From Candidatus Riflebacteria bacterium HGW-Riflebacteria-2 (GTDB lineage Bacteria; Muiribacteriota; Ozemobacteria; Ozemobacterales; Ozemobacteraceae), in NCBI GenBank assembly GCA_002839435.1, contig PGYA01000003.1, positions 62,001 to 126,000 on the forward strand: a stretch of 64,000 nucleotides of DNA, read 5' to 3'. Both the position numbers and the translations under genes were made by a program. Positions within the stretch are counted from its first letter, which is position 1; each line of letters begins with the position of its first letter. The notes under the pieces are model-generated. The model worked only from the letters and a program-made list of their open reading frames with translations. It searched no databases and was not told where the DNA came from. Positions 17,933 to 26,659 of the stretch are shown piece after piece.

Positions 17933-18718
17933 ATGAACACAAGACGATCATTTAATGCCATTATCGTTGTAACCTCCTTTACCGCGATGTTCTTCCTGGT
18001 TGCGGTCTGCCCGGCTTCTGCCCAGCAGAAATTTCCCGACTGGATGGATGAGGTGAAGTTCGATTCCAGCAGTCGTCAGGGCCTTAACGAGCCGGACATG
18101 CCAATCGACCCGGCAACCGGAAAGGCAGCTGAACAAAGACCGACACGCAAGGGCTTCCGGCCTGAACTGCCAGATTTCAGCAAAATGCGTGAAAAGGCCA
18201 TCAAGATGGAGATGGAGCGCAAGCAGAAAGACGCCAACAGCCTTGAAGAATCTTACAGCATGTCGTTAAAGAATCTCGATCAGCTGAAAGAGGGAAAAAG
18301 CCGTCTGGAGCTTCTGCTGGCAGCGAATCCCGGCGAGAACGAACGCCTGCAGCTTCTTGAAGGACTGAAAGACATCGAAGACAAAATCAAGGCAAGCGAA
18401 GAACTCCAGGCACTCATCGGAAACGCCTCGGCCACACCCGGTCAGGCGATAGCCAGCCTGACCGCTGACCAGTTTGCGCGCGCAGCCAGACTACAGAAAC
18501 AGATTTTCTCAGATAAAAACGGTGCCGCCGGCATAAAGTCACCGGCACCGCCTTCACAGGCGGCGGCACTTGCAGATGAAACCGAGTCCGACGAAGAAAT
18601 TGCCGCACGGGCGGCGAAGCTGCGCCATCGCCCATACCGGCCGGGCCGCATAAAATCCTTTTATCGCGAATCGAAAGAGGCGCAGAAAAAAGCCGCCGAA
18701 GAAGGAAACGACGAGTGA
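17933..18718 (+). CDS. Exported Lys/Glu-rich helical protein of unknown function
   Basis: I place the start at ATG 17933 because it opens directly into a signal peptide (MNTRRSFNAIIVVTSFTAMF, cleaved near PASAQQ). The in-frame TTG at 17897 would add twelve unlikely residues. The mature part of about 230 residues is charged and mostly helical, with Lys/Glu-rich segments around 80-150, a middle stretch with AREAL-type helices (LTADQFARAARLQKQIF) and a basic C-terminus (RHRPYRPGRIK). It overlaps the next exported protein by four bases (GTGA), so the two are translationally coupled and head the lipopolysaccharide operon. The family is not recognised. The 189 bases before it hold only weak promoter-like sequences. 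Confidence 0.7.
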   Translation: MNTRRSFNAIIVVTSFTAMFFLVAVCPASAQQKFPDWMDEVKFDSSSRQGLNEPDMPIDPATGKAAEQRPTRKGFRPELPDFSKMREKAIKMEMERKQKDANSLEESYSMSLKNLDQLKEGKSRLELLLAANPGENERLQLLEGLKDIEDKIKASEELQALIGNASATPGQAIASLTADQFARAARLQKQIFSDKNGAAGIKSPAPPSQAAALADETESDEEIAARAAKLRHRPYRPGRIKSFYRESKEAQKKAAEEGNDE

Positions 18719-19704
18719 ACAGGTTTTACCTCAGACTGATTGTCGCTGCCACAGTATTGGCTGCACTCTTCGTATTGCCGCTCAAAGCGCAATATTCGGT
18801 TATTAAAGGCGATGAACCTAAAATCAGAGCTATTCTCTACTACAAAGACAACCCGCGGGCTCTGGTTTATTACAAGAACCAGCGTCATCATGTGATAGCT
18901 AAAATGCGCCTCGACGAAGAATGGTATATTGAAGAAATCAGGCGCGAAAGCATTCTTTTTAAAAAATCTTCGACACAGACCTTTGCCGAAATCTACATGA
19001 ATGCCCCCAAACAGGCGCGACGCCATCTCGACTGGTCATTTTTCGGTCACCCGGTTGCCATGTGGGAAGCAATCGAACTTCTTGCGCATGGCTTCGGCTA
19101 CCACGCAATAATGCACTTTCAGGCCGGCGGGCCGATAGTTCCCGGTCACCACGCCAGCAGTCTGAAGACTATGCTGCACAAGGTTATGCCACCACATCAT
19201 CGTTTTGTCATCGACGGCCCGTTGCTTAAAATTCTGCCGGTTCACCCGTCAGGCGAAGCATGGACAGCAGTTCTCGAACGCATGAAAAAAAGTTCACCCG
19301 GACTGCTCACCCTGCGCTACCCCGGTCTGAACACGCCTGGCGTCATCAATTCGCGGGGCGACGACATTCAGTTCATTCTCAGAAAAATCTCGCTCGGCGG
19401 CAAGGTGCCGATTCAGTTTCCGCGCGATCTGCATTTTCCAGTCTACGCATCATTTCGTAACGTGCCTTTTGCCCAGATTCTCTCCAACATCGTTTATTTG
19501 AACCAGTGCATTCTCATCGAACGCGAAGAAGGACTCGAAGTAACGCCATGGCCACGCCAGATACTGCAACGCCGGCCATATGCCGATTATCCACTGATTC
19601 AGAGTATGCCGTCAGAGCCCCAGGAAGGCAGCGGCCCGACGCCACCGCCGATAATCATGGAGCATCTTCTCGATCACCCGTTCATACAGCAGAACATGGA
19701 ATAA
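18715..19704 (+). CDS. Exported protein with STN-like (secretin/TonB short N-terminal) domain
   Basis: A 329-residue protein starting at a GTG that overlaps the previous stop. It has an N-terminal signal (MNRFYLRLIVAATVLAALF, cut near LKAQ). The segment at about 218-275 follows the pattern of the STN domain: DIQFILRKISL, then PIQFPRDL, then VYASFRNVPFAQILSNIVYL and a closing strand LEVTPW. In secretins and TonB receptors this domain sits in the periplasm and binds partners. No secretin or TonB barrel follows; the protein ends in a Pro-rich tail. The assignment rests on pattern reading only. It is three bases upstream of the DUF362 gene and coupled to the preceding exported protein. Confidence 0.65.
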   Translation: MNRFYLRLIVAATVLAALFVLPLKAQYSVIKGDEPKIRAILYYKDNPRALVYYKNQRHHVIAKMRLDEEWYIEEIRRESILFKKSSTQTFAEIYMNAPKQARRHLDWSFFGHPVAMWEAIELLAHGFGYHAIMHFQAGGPIVPGHHASSLKTMLHKVMPPHHRFVIDGPLLKILPVHPSGEAWTAVLERMKKSSPGLLTLRYPGLNTPGVINSRGDDIQFILRKISLGGKVPIQFPRDLHFPVYASFRNVPFAQILSNIVYLNQCILIEREEGLEVTPWPRQILQRRPYADYPLIQSMPSEPQEGSGPTPPPIIMEHLLDHPFIQQNME

Positions 19705-19707
19705 ACG

Positions 19708-20886
19708 ATGAACAGGCCTCTCCTTTCGCTGCAGAATTGCCAGACATACGACCAGGCCGGAGTCGATGTCGCAATCCGTCGTTTGCTTGAACCGCTCGGC
19801 AGTATCAGCAACTTTGTCAGACCAGGGCATAAGGTTTTGCTCAAGCCCAACATGCTCAGCTGCAAAGACCCCGGTCAGGCGGCAACCACTCATCCTGCCA
19901 TCATAGAAGCTGTAGCAAAGCTCTGCGTTGAAGCTGGAGCTCAGGTTTTCATCGGTGACAGCCCGCCATCGATTTTCGGGCGCACGGAAGATTTCTGGAA
20001 CCGCACCGGGTTCGCCACTGCTGCCGCCAACAGCGGTGCCAGGCTGCTATGTTTTGAGAACGATGACAAGCAACGGCTGAGTTTTGTCAGCAACGGCAGA
20101 GAGTTGGCAGTATATGCCACCCGGCACTGCTTCGATGTCGATCTCGTCATCAACCTGCCTAAAATGAAAACACACAATCTGACCCGCATTACCGGTGCGC
20201 TGAAAAACCTGTTCGGCCTGCTGCCCGGACTCGCCAAAGCACAGTGGCACAAAGCATTTCCGCGCCCCATCGACTTTTCCAACTTTATCGTCGATCTCGC
20301 ACAACAGCTACCATGCCATCTGACCATCATGGATGGCATCGCAGCCATGGATGGCCAGGGTCCTTCCGGCGGCCGCGTGGTAAACCCCGGCGTCCTGCTG
20401 GCGGCAACTTCACCGGTCACTGTAGATATCGGCTTCTGCGCTGTCGTCGGGCTCGACCCGGCTGAAATTCCTATGCTGGCCCGCTGCCGCGAACTGGGCT
20501 GGGGGCCCGTGACCCTGCAACAGGTAGAAATGGCCGGCACACCGCTGGCCGAACTCAAATTCAGTGATTATCGGGTGCCCAAGCTTATTTCTACGTCATT
20601 CATTCCTGAGTGGCTGCTCAACTATGGCCGCAGACTGGCATGGGCCGGCCCGGCACTCCTGCCCAACCTCTGTATAAAATGTGGCCGCTGCCAGAAAATC
20701 TGCCCGGCTGACGCCATCGAAATCAGCGATAATGGCGCCACCTTCAACAAAGACCGCTGCATTTCATGTTTCTGCTGCATGGAAGTCTGCCCGGTAGATG
20801 CCATTGAAATGAAAACCAGCGTTCTGCTTGGCCTGATTTTTAAAATGCGCGGCCTCAAACGCAAACTGAGAAAGCGCAAAAATTGA
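19708..20886 (+). CDS. DUF362 protein with two C-terminal 4Fe-4S clusters
   Basis: The 392-residue protein has the DUF362 domain (about 1-300; motifs KVLLKPNMLS, FIGDSPPS, INLPKMKTHNLTRITGALKNLFG). A bacterial ferredoxin module with two Cys motifs follows, CIKCGRCQKICP (from about 322) and CISCFCCMEVCP (from about 351), so it should carry two 4Fe-4S clusters. DUF362 proteins are cytoplasmic and of poorly known biochemistry. The gene sits between an exported protein and an LpxL-type acyltransferase, whose TTG start overlaps this stop. The context suggests a redox step or electron supply linked to envelope or lipid modification, but that is inference. Confidence 0.88.
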   Translation: MNRPLLSLQNCQTYDQAGVDVAIRRLLEPLGSISNFVRPGHKVLLKPNMLSCKDPGQAATTHPAIIEAVAKLCVEAGAQVFIGDSPPSIFGRTEDFWNRTGFATAAANSGARLLCFENDDKQRLSFVSNGRELAVYATRHCFDVDLVINLPKMKTHNLTRITGALKNLFGLLPGLAKAQWHKAFPRPIDFSNFIVDLAQQLPCHLTIMDGIAAMDGQGPSGGRVVNPGVLLAATSPVTVDIGFCAVVGLDPAEIPMLARCRELGWGPVTLQQVEMAGTPLAELKFSDYRVPKLISTSFIPEWLLNYGRRLAWAGPALLPNLCIKCGRCQKICPADAIEISDNGATFNKDRCISCFCCMEVCPVDAIEMKTSVLLGLIFKMRGLKRKLRKRKN

Positions 20887-21818
20887 AAGCCTTTATAAAA
20901 AAACTGTTCAACCCGCTTCTGGCCTGGCTGCTGGATTATCTCGCCCGCAGCTGCAGCAGCATGCCCCTTCCCCGCAAACAAAGACTGGCTCAGCTGCTGA
21001 CTCTTTTTGCCTGGCGGCTGATCGGCCTGCGGCGGCGTGAAATCATTGCCAGCCTGCAGCTTCATCTTGAACTGACGCAGCCAGAGGCTGAAAAACTCGG
21101 CGAAAAAGTTTACCGGCATTTTCTGCTCAACGCTTTCGAAATGGCCGCGTTGGCCTACATCAGCCGTGAAGACCTGCTGGCCAGAATCAATATCGAAGGC
21201 CGCGAGCATCTCGACACAGCGATGGCACGCAACAACGGTGCAATAATAGTTTCCGGACACTTCGGCTTGTGGGAAATGATGCCGCATTGGCTGGCCGTGA
21301 ACGGCTACCCGGTCTGCACGGTAGTCAGGCGCCAGAATAACCCGCACGTCGATGCCTGGATGGAAAACATGCGACGCCGGCTCGGTGGCAAAACAACCGA
21401 CTCGGGTTTCGGCATCAGGGAAATTCTGCGTTCACTCAGGCGCGGTGAGATACTTGCGCTGATGGTCGATCAAGACAACGGCAAGCAGGGCATATTCGTG
21501 CCTTTCTTCAAGCGTTATGCCTCAGCTCCGACTGGCCCGGCACAGCTTTCGCTAAAAACCGGCGCACCCATCGTGCCCCTGTTCATGTTTCCAGATTACA
21601 ACGGCCGGCATCTGTTCAAAATTTACCCACCTGTTTACCCCGAAGATTACTCAAACGATATCCTGGGCCAGCAACAGATCACCGCGTGCTATACCAGTCT
21701 ACTCGAGAAACTTGTCAAACAGCAGCCGCAAGACTGGTTCTGGCTGCATCGCCGCTGGAAAACCCAGCCCGCCGACGCACCCGATAACCCATGGGCCCGC
21801 CTTGTCACCGACAATTGA
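20883..21818 (+). CDS. lpxL: Lipid A biosynthesis acyltransferase (LpxL/HtrB family)
   Basis: A 311-residue protein with one hydrophobic N-terminal segment and the LPLAT fold. The catalytic HX4E/D motif is HFGLWE (His126, Glu131). Further family motifs are VVRRQNNPHVD, LMVDQDNGKQGIFVPFF and GAPIVPLFMF. LpxL/HtrB enzymes add a secondary fatty acid to Kdo-lipid A from acyl-ACP at the inner face of the cytoplasmic membrane. The start is a TTG that overlaps the stop of the DUF362 gene (TTGA). The Kdo transferase and glycosyltransferases lie immediately downstream, which supports the role. LpxL and LpxM cannot be told apart here. Confidence 0.88.
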   Translation: MKAFIKKLFNPLLAWLLDYLARSCSSMPLPRKQRLAQLLTLFAWRLIGLRRREIIASLQLHLELTQPEAEKLGEKVYRHFLLNAFEMAALAYISREDLLARINIEGREHLDTAMARNNGAIIVSGHFGLWEMMPHWLAVNGYPVCTVVRRQNNPHVDAWMENMRRRLGGKTTDSGFGIREILRSLRRGEILALMVDQDNGKQGIFVPFFKRYASAPTGPAQLSLKTGAPIVPLFMFPDYNGRHLFKIYPPVYPEDYSNDILGQQQITACYTSLLEKLVKQQPQDWFWLHRRWKTQPADAPDNPWARLVTDN

Positions 21819-21845
21819 ATCTTTACAATGAAATTGAAGTTGTCT

Positions 21846-21874
21846 TTGACTTACGGCTTCAGAAAAGCTAAATA
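21846..21874 (+). promoter_or_regulatory. Candidate internal promoter before kdtA
   Basis: TTGACT and TAAATA are 17 bases apart in the 80-base gap between lpxL and kdtA, the only sizeable gap in this part of the operon. Confidence 0.4.
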
Positions 21875-21898
21875 TATACATACTACCAACTGGAGAAA

Positions 21899-23215
21899 AT
21901 GCAGAATCGAAGAGCTTACGGGTTCTGCTACCAAGACATGAGCAAAATTTACCTCAGATCGTATCAGTGGCTGCTGCGGGCATTAGTCGAACTGCTCGAC
22001 CTGTTTCCGCCACGTCGTATCGAAAGAGATGAATTTGCCCTGCGCAAGGGGATTCTGCCCGAAGACTATGAAGCACCGGCAGAAGGCACCTTCTGGATTC
22101 ACGGCGCCTCGCTTGGCGAAGTGATTACCCTGCGCCCGTTTCTGCGGGAAATGGCGCAGCAGTATGGCAAAGACCGAATTGTCTGCACCGCGACGACACT
22201 CGACGGCCTGCGTCAGCTCAAGGTCGATGCTATCTGCGGCTTTGCAACCCTTCTGCCGATCGAGCTTCCCGCCTTCGTAATTCCGTTCATCGAAAGAATA
22301 AAGCCAAAGCTCATGCTGATAAGCGAAACCGAGATATGGCCGTTACTTCTTGACACTCTGGCTCGCAAGAATATACCTTACGGCATCATTAACGGCCGCA
22401 TCAACGAAAAAACCGTGCGCCTCATGCGCATCGCCTGGCCGATGTTCGAGCCGGCGATAAGCAACCTGGCATTTGTGTTCCCCCAGGAGAAACAGTATCA
22501 ACGCCGGTTCAGGGTGCTTGGTGTTAATGCGGCCAGGCAAAACACCCTCGGCTGCTTCAAATACGATATCGCCGAAGCGCTGCCAGATACCGCAAAAATT
22601 CGGGCTAAGGTCGGAATCGCGCCAGACCGACCGGTTCTGTTGTTTGGCAGCACACATCCTGGCGAAGAAGAACTGATTCTTGAAGCGCTTGCCCCTTTCT
22701 GGAACGAACTAAACGCCACAGTAGTAATCGCACCGCGCCACGTCAAGCGTGTCGAAGAGCTCGAAAGACTCTTCAAAAAGCGCAGACTTGCCTACCAGAA
22801 AGTTACAGAAAACCCGACACAAGCTGATAAAATATTGCTTGTCGATACAATGGGCGAACTGCGTAATTTTTATGCGATCGCGGCGCTGGCCTTTGTCGGC
22901 GGCAGTCTGATCAAACGCGGCGGACACAATCTGATGGAACCGGCTGCCTTTGCCAGACCAATCATCACCGGACCCAACACCTCCAATTTCCGCTACGAAA
23001 TGATGGCTTTAAACCGCGCCCGTGCGGTAATCACCGTTAACAATTCGCACGAACTCAGCGAAACTATCCGTGAATGGCTGCACAATCACGACGCTTTTGC
23101 TGAATACGGCGTTCGCGCACGCCAGGTGCTCGATTCAATGTCAGGTGCCTGCCACCGCACGGTTAAAAGTCTGCAGAACATGAAACTGCTGCCGCCATGT
23201 CAGACACCGAAATAG
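21899..23215 (+). CDS. waaA: 3-deoxy-D-manno-octulosonic acid (Kdo) transferase
   Basis: A 438-residue GT30 enzyme that transfers Kdo from CMP-Kdo to lipid A precursor at the cytoplasmic membrane. Family motifs are HGASLGEV near residue 68 (the conserved acceptor-side Glu region), ISETEIWP, INGRINEKT, GSTHPGEEE and RGGHNLMEPAAF near 340 (the usual GGHN-EP nucleotide-sugar site). The length matches WaaA/KdtA (about 420-430). ATG 21899 has GGAG only three bases upstream; ATG 21938 (MSKIYLRS) is an alternative that better matches family N-termini. The end overlaps the first GT9 gene by 19 bases. Whether it adds one or more Kdo residues cannot be told. Confidence 0.93.
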   Translation: MQNRRAYGFCYQDMSKIYLRSYQWLLRALVELLDLFPPRRIERDEFALRKGILPEDYEAPAEGTFWIHGASLGEVITLRPFLREMAQQYGKDRIVCTATTLDGLRQLKVDAICGFATLLPIELPAFVIPFIERIKPKLMLISETEIWPLLLDTLARKNIPYGIINGRINEKTVRLMRIAWPMFEPAISNLAFVFPQEKQYQRRFRVLGVNAARQNTLGCFKYDIAEALPDTAKIRAKVGIAPDRPVLLFGSTHPGEEELILEALAPFWNELNATVVIAPRHVKRVEELERLFKKRRLAYQKVTENPTQADKILLVDTMGELRNFYAIAALAFVGGSLIKRGGHNLMEPAAFARPIITGPNTSNFRYEMMALNRARAVITVNNSHELSETIREWLHNHDAFAEYGVRARQVLDSMSGACHRTVKSLQNMKLLPPCQTPK

Positions 23216-24171
23216 TATTGCGTCTCAACGCCATGGGCGATATTCTGCTCACGCTTCCCACTTTGCACGCGATTGCTAAACGCGGCATCGACCTGCACAT
23301 GGTCATTCACGGGCGCTGGGCCCAGCTTGGCGAATTTCTGCCGGCGAGCATTCATTACTACAATGGCACCGGAAGCCTGATCAAACTGGCCGGACAGCTT
23401 AAAAAACTACACGCACGAGCTGTATTCGACCTGCAGGGCAAGCTTTCGACAATTGCCCTGCGCTCGATGCTTAATGCACCAATAACCAGAGTTTATCAAA
23501 AACGCAATTTAGGCGAGCAGCTGCTGGCTATGCGCGGCAAATACCCGCTGCGCTTCTCCGATCAGCGCCCGGTCTGGCAGAAATACGGCGAAGTCTGCGG
23601 CGTGAATCTCGACAACCCTGACGCATCACTCAACTTGAGCGACGACTACCTCGATGCCTGTCGCAAAATACTGCAGGAACTCGGCCTACAGGAAAAGCAG
23701 TTCATTCTGCTGCATCCCGACGCCTCAAATCCAGGGAAAATAATTCCAGAAGCATTGCTGGCAGCCCTACAGGACGGCATGCCGCAAATCACCGCCCTGA
23801 TCGGCACCAGCACTGACGTGCTGCCTTCCGGCATCAACAGCCTTGATCTGCGCAATCATTTCTCGCTCTATCATCTGCCAGGAATTATACATCTGGCAAC
23901 AGCGGTCGTGTCTTCTGATTCCGGGCCGATGCATCTGGCACGCGCGGTTGGCACGCCTCTGGTCGCTCTGTTCTTTCAGACCTGCCCATCGCTTGGCTTT
24001 GCCCCGATACCGGCCGATAACGTCATGGTGCTTTCAGAGCCCATGCCGTGCAAGCCATGCAGCCTGCATGGCCAGAACTTTGCATGCCCCGAAGGGCATT
24101 TTGCCTGCCGCAACGTCGAGATACCCGGCACCGTCGCTAAAATTGCGCGGTTTTTTAAGAACTTTATATGA
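23197..24171 (+). CDS. GT9 heptosyltransferase-family glycosyltransferase (1 of 3)
   Basis: A 324-residue GT9 (WaaC/WaaF/WaaQ-like) protein. The N-terminal motif RLNAMGDILLTLPTLHAI is the sugar-acceptor side of GT9 enzymes. The C-terminal half has the ADP-heptose-binding pattern SSDSGPMHLARAVGTPLVALF. A Cys-rich loop near the C-terminus (MPCKPCSLHG, then two further Cys) recurs in the next two genes. GT9 enzymes add heptose to the lipopolysaccharide core from ADP-heptose on the cytoplasmic face. It overlaps waaA by 19 bases and the next gene by four (ATGA). The exact linkage is not predictable. Confidence 0.88.
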   Translation: MSDTEIVLRLNAMGDILLTLPTLHAIAKRGIDLHMVIHGRWAQLGEFLPASIHYYNGTGSLIKLAGQLKKLHARAVFDLQGKLSTIALRSMLNAPITRVYQKRNLGEQLLAMRGKYPLRFSDQRPVWQKYGEVCGVNLDNPDASLNLSDDYLDACRKILQELGLQEKQFILLHPDASNPGKIIPEALLAALQDGMPQITALIGTSTDVLPSGINSLDLRNHFSLYHLPGIIHLATAVVSSDSGPMHLARAVGTPLVALFFQTCPSLGFAPIPADNVMVLSEPMPCKPCSLHGQNFACPEGHFACRNVEIPGTVAKIARFFKNFI

Positions 24172-25169
24172 GAACCATCTTTATCGGCCTTAACTGGCTT
24201 GGCGACATCCTGATGTCGGCACCGGCAATATTAGCTGTGCCCGGCGAAGTTCATGTCGTTACTCGCCCGCATCTGGCCGAAGTCTACCAGTTGCTGCCAG
24301 GAAGCCTCAGCATTCACCCGGTAGATACCAAAGCCGCGTTTTTAGAGGTTCTCAATGCTCTCAAACCCTTGCGCAAACTCGCGGCCGAAAATGTGATCGC
24401 CCTGCCCGACTCATGGCGGGCGGCAATACTGGCCAGAGCCTGCGCCGGAAAAGAGAGCACCGGTTTTGCCAATCAGATGCGCAGCCTGTTGCTTAACCAG
24501 GCCATCGACAAACCTCACAATTTCAAACAGATGCATGAGTCAGACCTGCATTTCATGCTGGTAAAAGCAGCAGGGCTGGCCAGTGAAAAGCCGGCGCTGC
24601 CATTATACAAGCCAGAAGCAGAGCAACTCCAGCAGGTTCTGGCTCGATTCGGGCTCGGCGAGCAACAAACTTACATGGTGCTGGCACCAGGCGCCGCTTT
24701 TGGCTCGGCCAAGCGCTGGCAGCCCGAAAAATTCGCCGAGCTGGCCAGCCTTATTTCAGGCGCTTATGAGGTGCCGGTAGTGTTAACCGCCGGTAGTAAT
24801 GAAACAGAGCTAACCCGACAAATCTGCGAAGAGGCCCGCGGAAAACTGGTCGATACTGCCGGTCAGACCAGCCTGAGCGAACTCGCCTGCCTGCTGTCTG
24901 GTGCCAGAGCACTGGTCTGTAATGATTCAGGCACCATGCATCTCGGTGCTCTGTGCGGCACACCAACTGTCGTGCCGGTCGGCCCGACCGACATGACGCG
25001 AACCGGTCCGCTGAACCCCGGATTTGTTGCGGTCAGTACCGATATCTGCCCACAAGCTCCCTGTAGGCAACGCATCTGTCCGCGGCAAGATCATATCTGC
25101 ATGCAGAACATCAGTGCCATGGCCGTCTTTGCTGAACTGCAGTTACTGCTTGGCGACAACCATGTCTGA
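24168..25169 (+). CDS. GT9 heptosyltransferase-family glycosyltransferase (2 of 3), WaaF-like
   Basis: A 333-residue GT9 protein. Its start, GLNWLGDILMSAPAILAV, resembles heptosyltransferase II (WaaF) more than its neighbours do. The nucleotide-sugar site includes APGAAFGSAKRWQPEKFAEL and CNDSGTMHLGALCGTPTVVPVGPTD. A C-terminal Cys cluster follows (CPQAPCRQRICP, then HICMQNI). It starts with an ATGA overlap and ends eight bases inside the next gene. WaaF adds the second core heptose; this is the best guess for this copy. Confidence 0.87.
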   Translation: MRTIFIGLNWLGDILMSAPAILAVPGEVHVVTRPHLAEVYQLLPGSLSIHPVDTKAAFLEVLNALKPLRKLAAENVIALPDSWRAAILARACAGKESTGFANQMRSLLLNQAIDKPHNFKQMHESDLHFMLVKAAGLASEKPALPLYKPEAEQLQQVLARFGLGEQQTYMVLAPGAAFGSAKRWQPEKFAELASLISGAYEVPVVLTAGSNETELTRQICEEARGKLVDTAGQTSLSELACLLSGARALVCNDSGTMHLGALCGTPTVVPVGPTDMTRTGPLNPGFVAVSTDICPQAPCRQRICPRQDHICMQNISAMAVFAELQLLLGDNHV

Positions 25170-26169
25170 GCTGCGCTTTCTGGTATCGCGCACCGACCGC
25201 GCCGGCGACCTGATTCTCACTTTGCCGATGTTTCGCGAACTGCGAAAAAACTTTGCTAACGCGCATATTGTCGCGCACGTTCGCTCTTATACCGCACCGA
25301 TGCTTAAATTATGCCCGGAAATCGATGAAATAGTGATCGACGACGATTACCCGCCCGGCATTTTTTCTTTGCCACTGACAAAGGCTTTTAAAAAAATGGC
25401 CATCGATCATTGCTTCATGGTTCATCCGGCCGGCCGGGCGATTCTTAGCGCCTGGCGCGCCGGAATTGGCCGCCGCAGCGGCCGTGCTTCCAACATCTGG
25501 CAGCTGTTGTTAAATGACCGGCATGTGCAGAAGCGTTCGCGCAACGAGAAACACGAGTTCTGCTACAATCTCGACCTGCTGACAGGAACAGTTGCCAACA
25601 TCGACTACACGCCCTACCATTTCAGACTTACAGAATCCCAGAAATCGGCAGGAGCCAAGGTGATTGCGGCACTCGGCCGGCAGCGACCGGTTATCATTCA
25701 TCCCGGTCACGGTGGATCAGCCCACAACATCAGCACTGAACGCTATGCCAGTCTGGCAAAAATGCTGCTCGAGCATGACCTGCCGGTACTGATCAGCCTT
25801 GGGCCGGGCGAAAAACAACTCAAAATCTATTTTGAGTCGTTGCAGAGTAAAAATCTCAATTTTTTGTGCGATATCCCCGATCTGGCCGGCCTGGCCGAAG
25901 TTTTTTCGGCCTGTTCTGCCTTTGTCGGCGGTTCGACCGGCCCCCTGCATCTGGCAGCGGCACTGCAGTTGCCGACAGCAGCCTTTTTCCCGCCGGTGGC
26001 GGCGATGACTCCCACACGTTGGGGCCCGGTCGGCAATCGCAGTCTTGTTACCAGGCCCGATCTGGGTTATTGTAATGGCAGGTGCGATAACTGCGCCAAT
26101 AAAGGCTGCATGGCCAGCATAGCACTTGAACCGGTCGTGGAATGGCTTTTAAGGGAGCTGCAAACTTGA
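25162..26169 (+). CDS. GT9 heptosyltransferase-family glycosyltransferase (3 of 3)
   Basis: A 335-residue GT9 protein. The start is ATG 25162, which gives the normal GT9 beginning (MSELRFLVSRTDRAGDLILT); a longer in-frame reading from 25024 overlaps the previous gene by about 145 bases and adds non-homologous residues. Motifs: IHPGHGGSAHNISTERYASL and VGGSTGPLHLAAALQLPTAAFF. The C-terminal Cys cluster is GRCDNCANKGC. It could be a further heptosyltransferase or transfer another sugar of the core. Its stop overlaps the TTG start of the ArfB-like gene. Confidence 0.85.
   Translation: MSELRFLVSRTDRAGDLILTLPMFRELRKNFANAHIVAHVRSYTAPMLKLCPEIDEIVIDDDYPPGIFSLPLTKAFKKMAIDHCFMVHPAGRAILSAWRAGIGRRSGRASNIWQLLLNDRHVQKRSRNEKHEFCYNLDLLTGTVANIDYTPYHFRLTESQKSAGAKVIAALGRQRPVIIHPGHGGSAHNISTERYASLAKMLLEHDLPVLISLGPGEKQLKIYFESLQSKNLNFLCDIPDLAGLAEVFSACSAFVGGSTGPLHLAAALQLPTAAFFPPVAAMTPTRWGPVGNRSLVTRPDLGYCNGRCDNCANKGCMASIALEPVVEWLLRELQT
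26151..26157 (+). promoter_or_regulatory. Ribosome binding site that fixes the TTG start at 26166
   Basis: AAGGGAG lies eight bases before TTG 26166, which overlaps the preceding stop as TTGA. The ATG at 26142 has no such site and would add eight residues. Confidence 0.6.
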
Positions 26170-26603
26170 ATACTCTGATAATAATCAACGAAGAACTGAC
26201 AATACCGGCCGACCAGCTGGAAGTCAGTGCCGTACGCTCGTCTGGCCCGGGCGGTCAGAATGTAAACAAGGTAGCGACCTGCATAGAATTGCGTTTCAAC
26301 CCCGAGCGCTGCCCACAGCTCGCCACCATGGTGGTCAACCGCCTGCTGGCTCTGGCCGGAAACCGTACTGATTCAGAAAATACCATCATCATCACCAGCC
26401 AGAAATATCGTGAGCAGTCACGTAATCTTGACGACGCCTGCGAAAAGCTGCGCCAGCTCATACTCAAGGCGCTGGTGCCACCCAAACCCCGCAAGCCAAC
26501 CCGCCCAACCCGTGCTTCGGTACAAAGACGCATCACCAAAAAACGCCAGAACAGCGAAAAAAAGTCGCATCGCCGGCCGAACAGCTGGTCAGACGACGAC
26601 TGA
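26166..26603 (+). CDS. arfB: Peptidyl-tRNA hydrolase ArfB-like (RF-1 domain) ribosome-rescue factor
   Basis: A 145-residue protein with the class I release-factor catalytic domain and no codon-recognition domain. The motif SSGPGGQNVNK carries the GGQ (29-31) that triggers peptidyl-tRNA hydrolysis. The C-terminal tail is very basic (KPRKPTRPTRASVQRRITKK), as in ArfB/YaeJ, where it enters the empty mRNA channel of stalled ribosomes. Length and layout match ArfB (about 140). It terminates the lipopolysaccharide gene series and is translationally coupled to the third GT9 gene; no functional tie is implied. Confidence 0.88.
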   Translation: MNTLIIINEELTIPADQLEVSAVRSSGPGGQNVNKVATCIELRFNPERCPQLATMVVNRLLALAGNRTDSENTIIITSQKYREQSRNLDDACEKLRQLILKALVPPKPRKPTRPTRASVQRRITKKRQNSEKKSHRRPNSWSDDD

Positions 26604-26659
26604 CAACCCTGCGAAAATTAAGTAAGCCATGGCAGGTTATCAGCCGATGATTAGCAGTA

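Noticed and set aside
25024-25161. Long N-terminal extension of the third GT9 gene
   Set aside because: It overlaps the previous gene fully and has no homology to the GT9 start; ATG 25162 fits.
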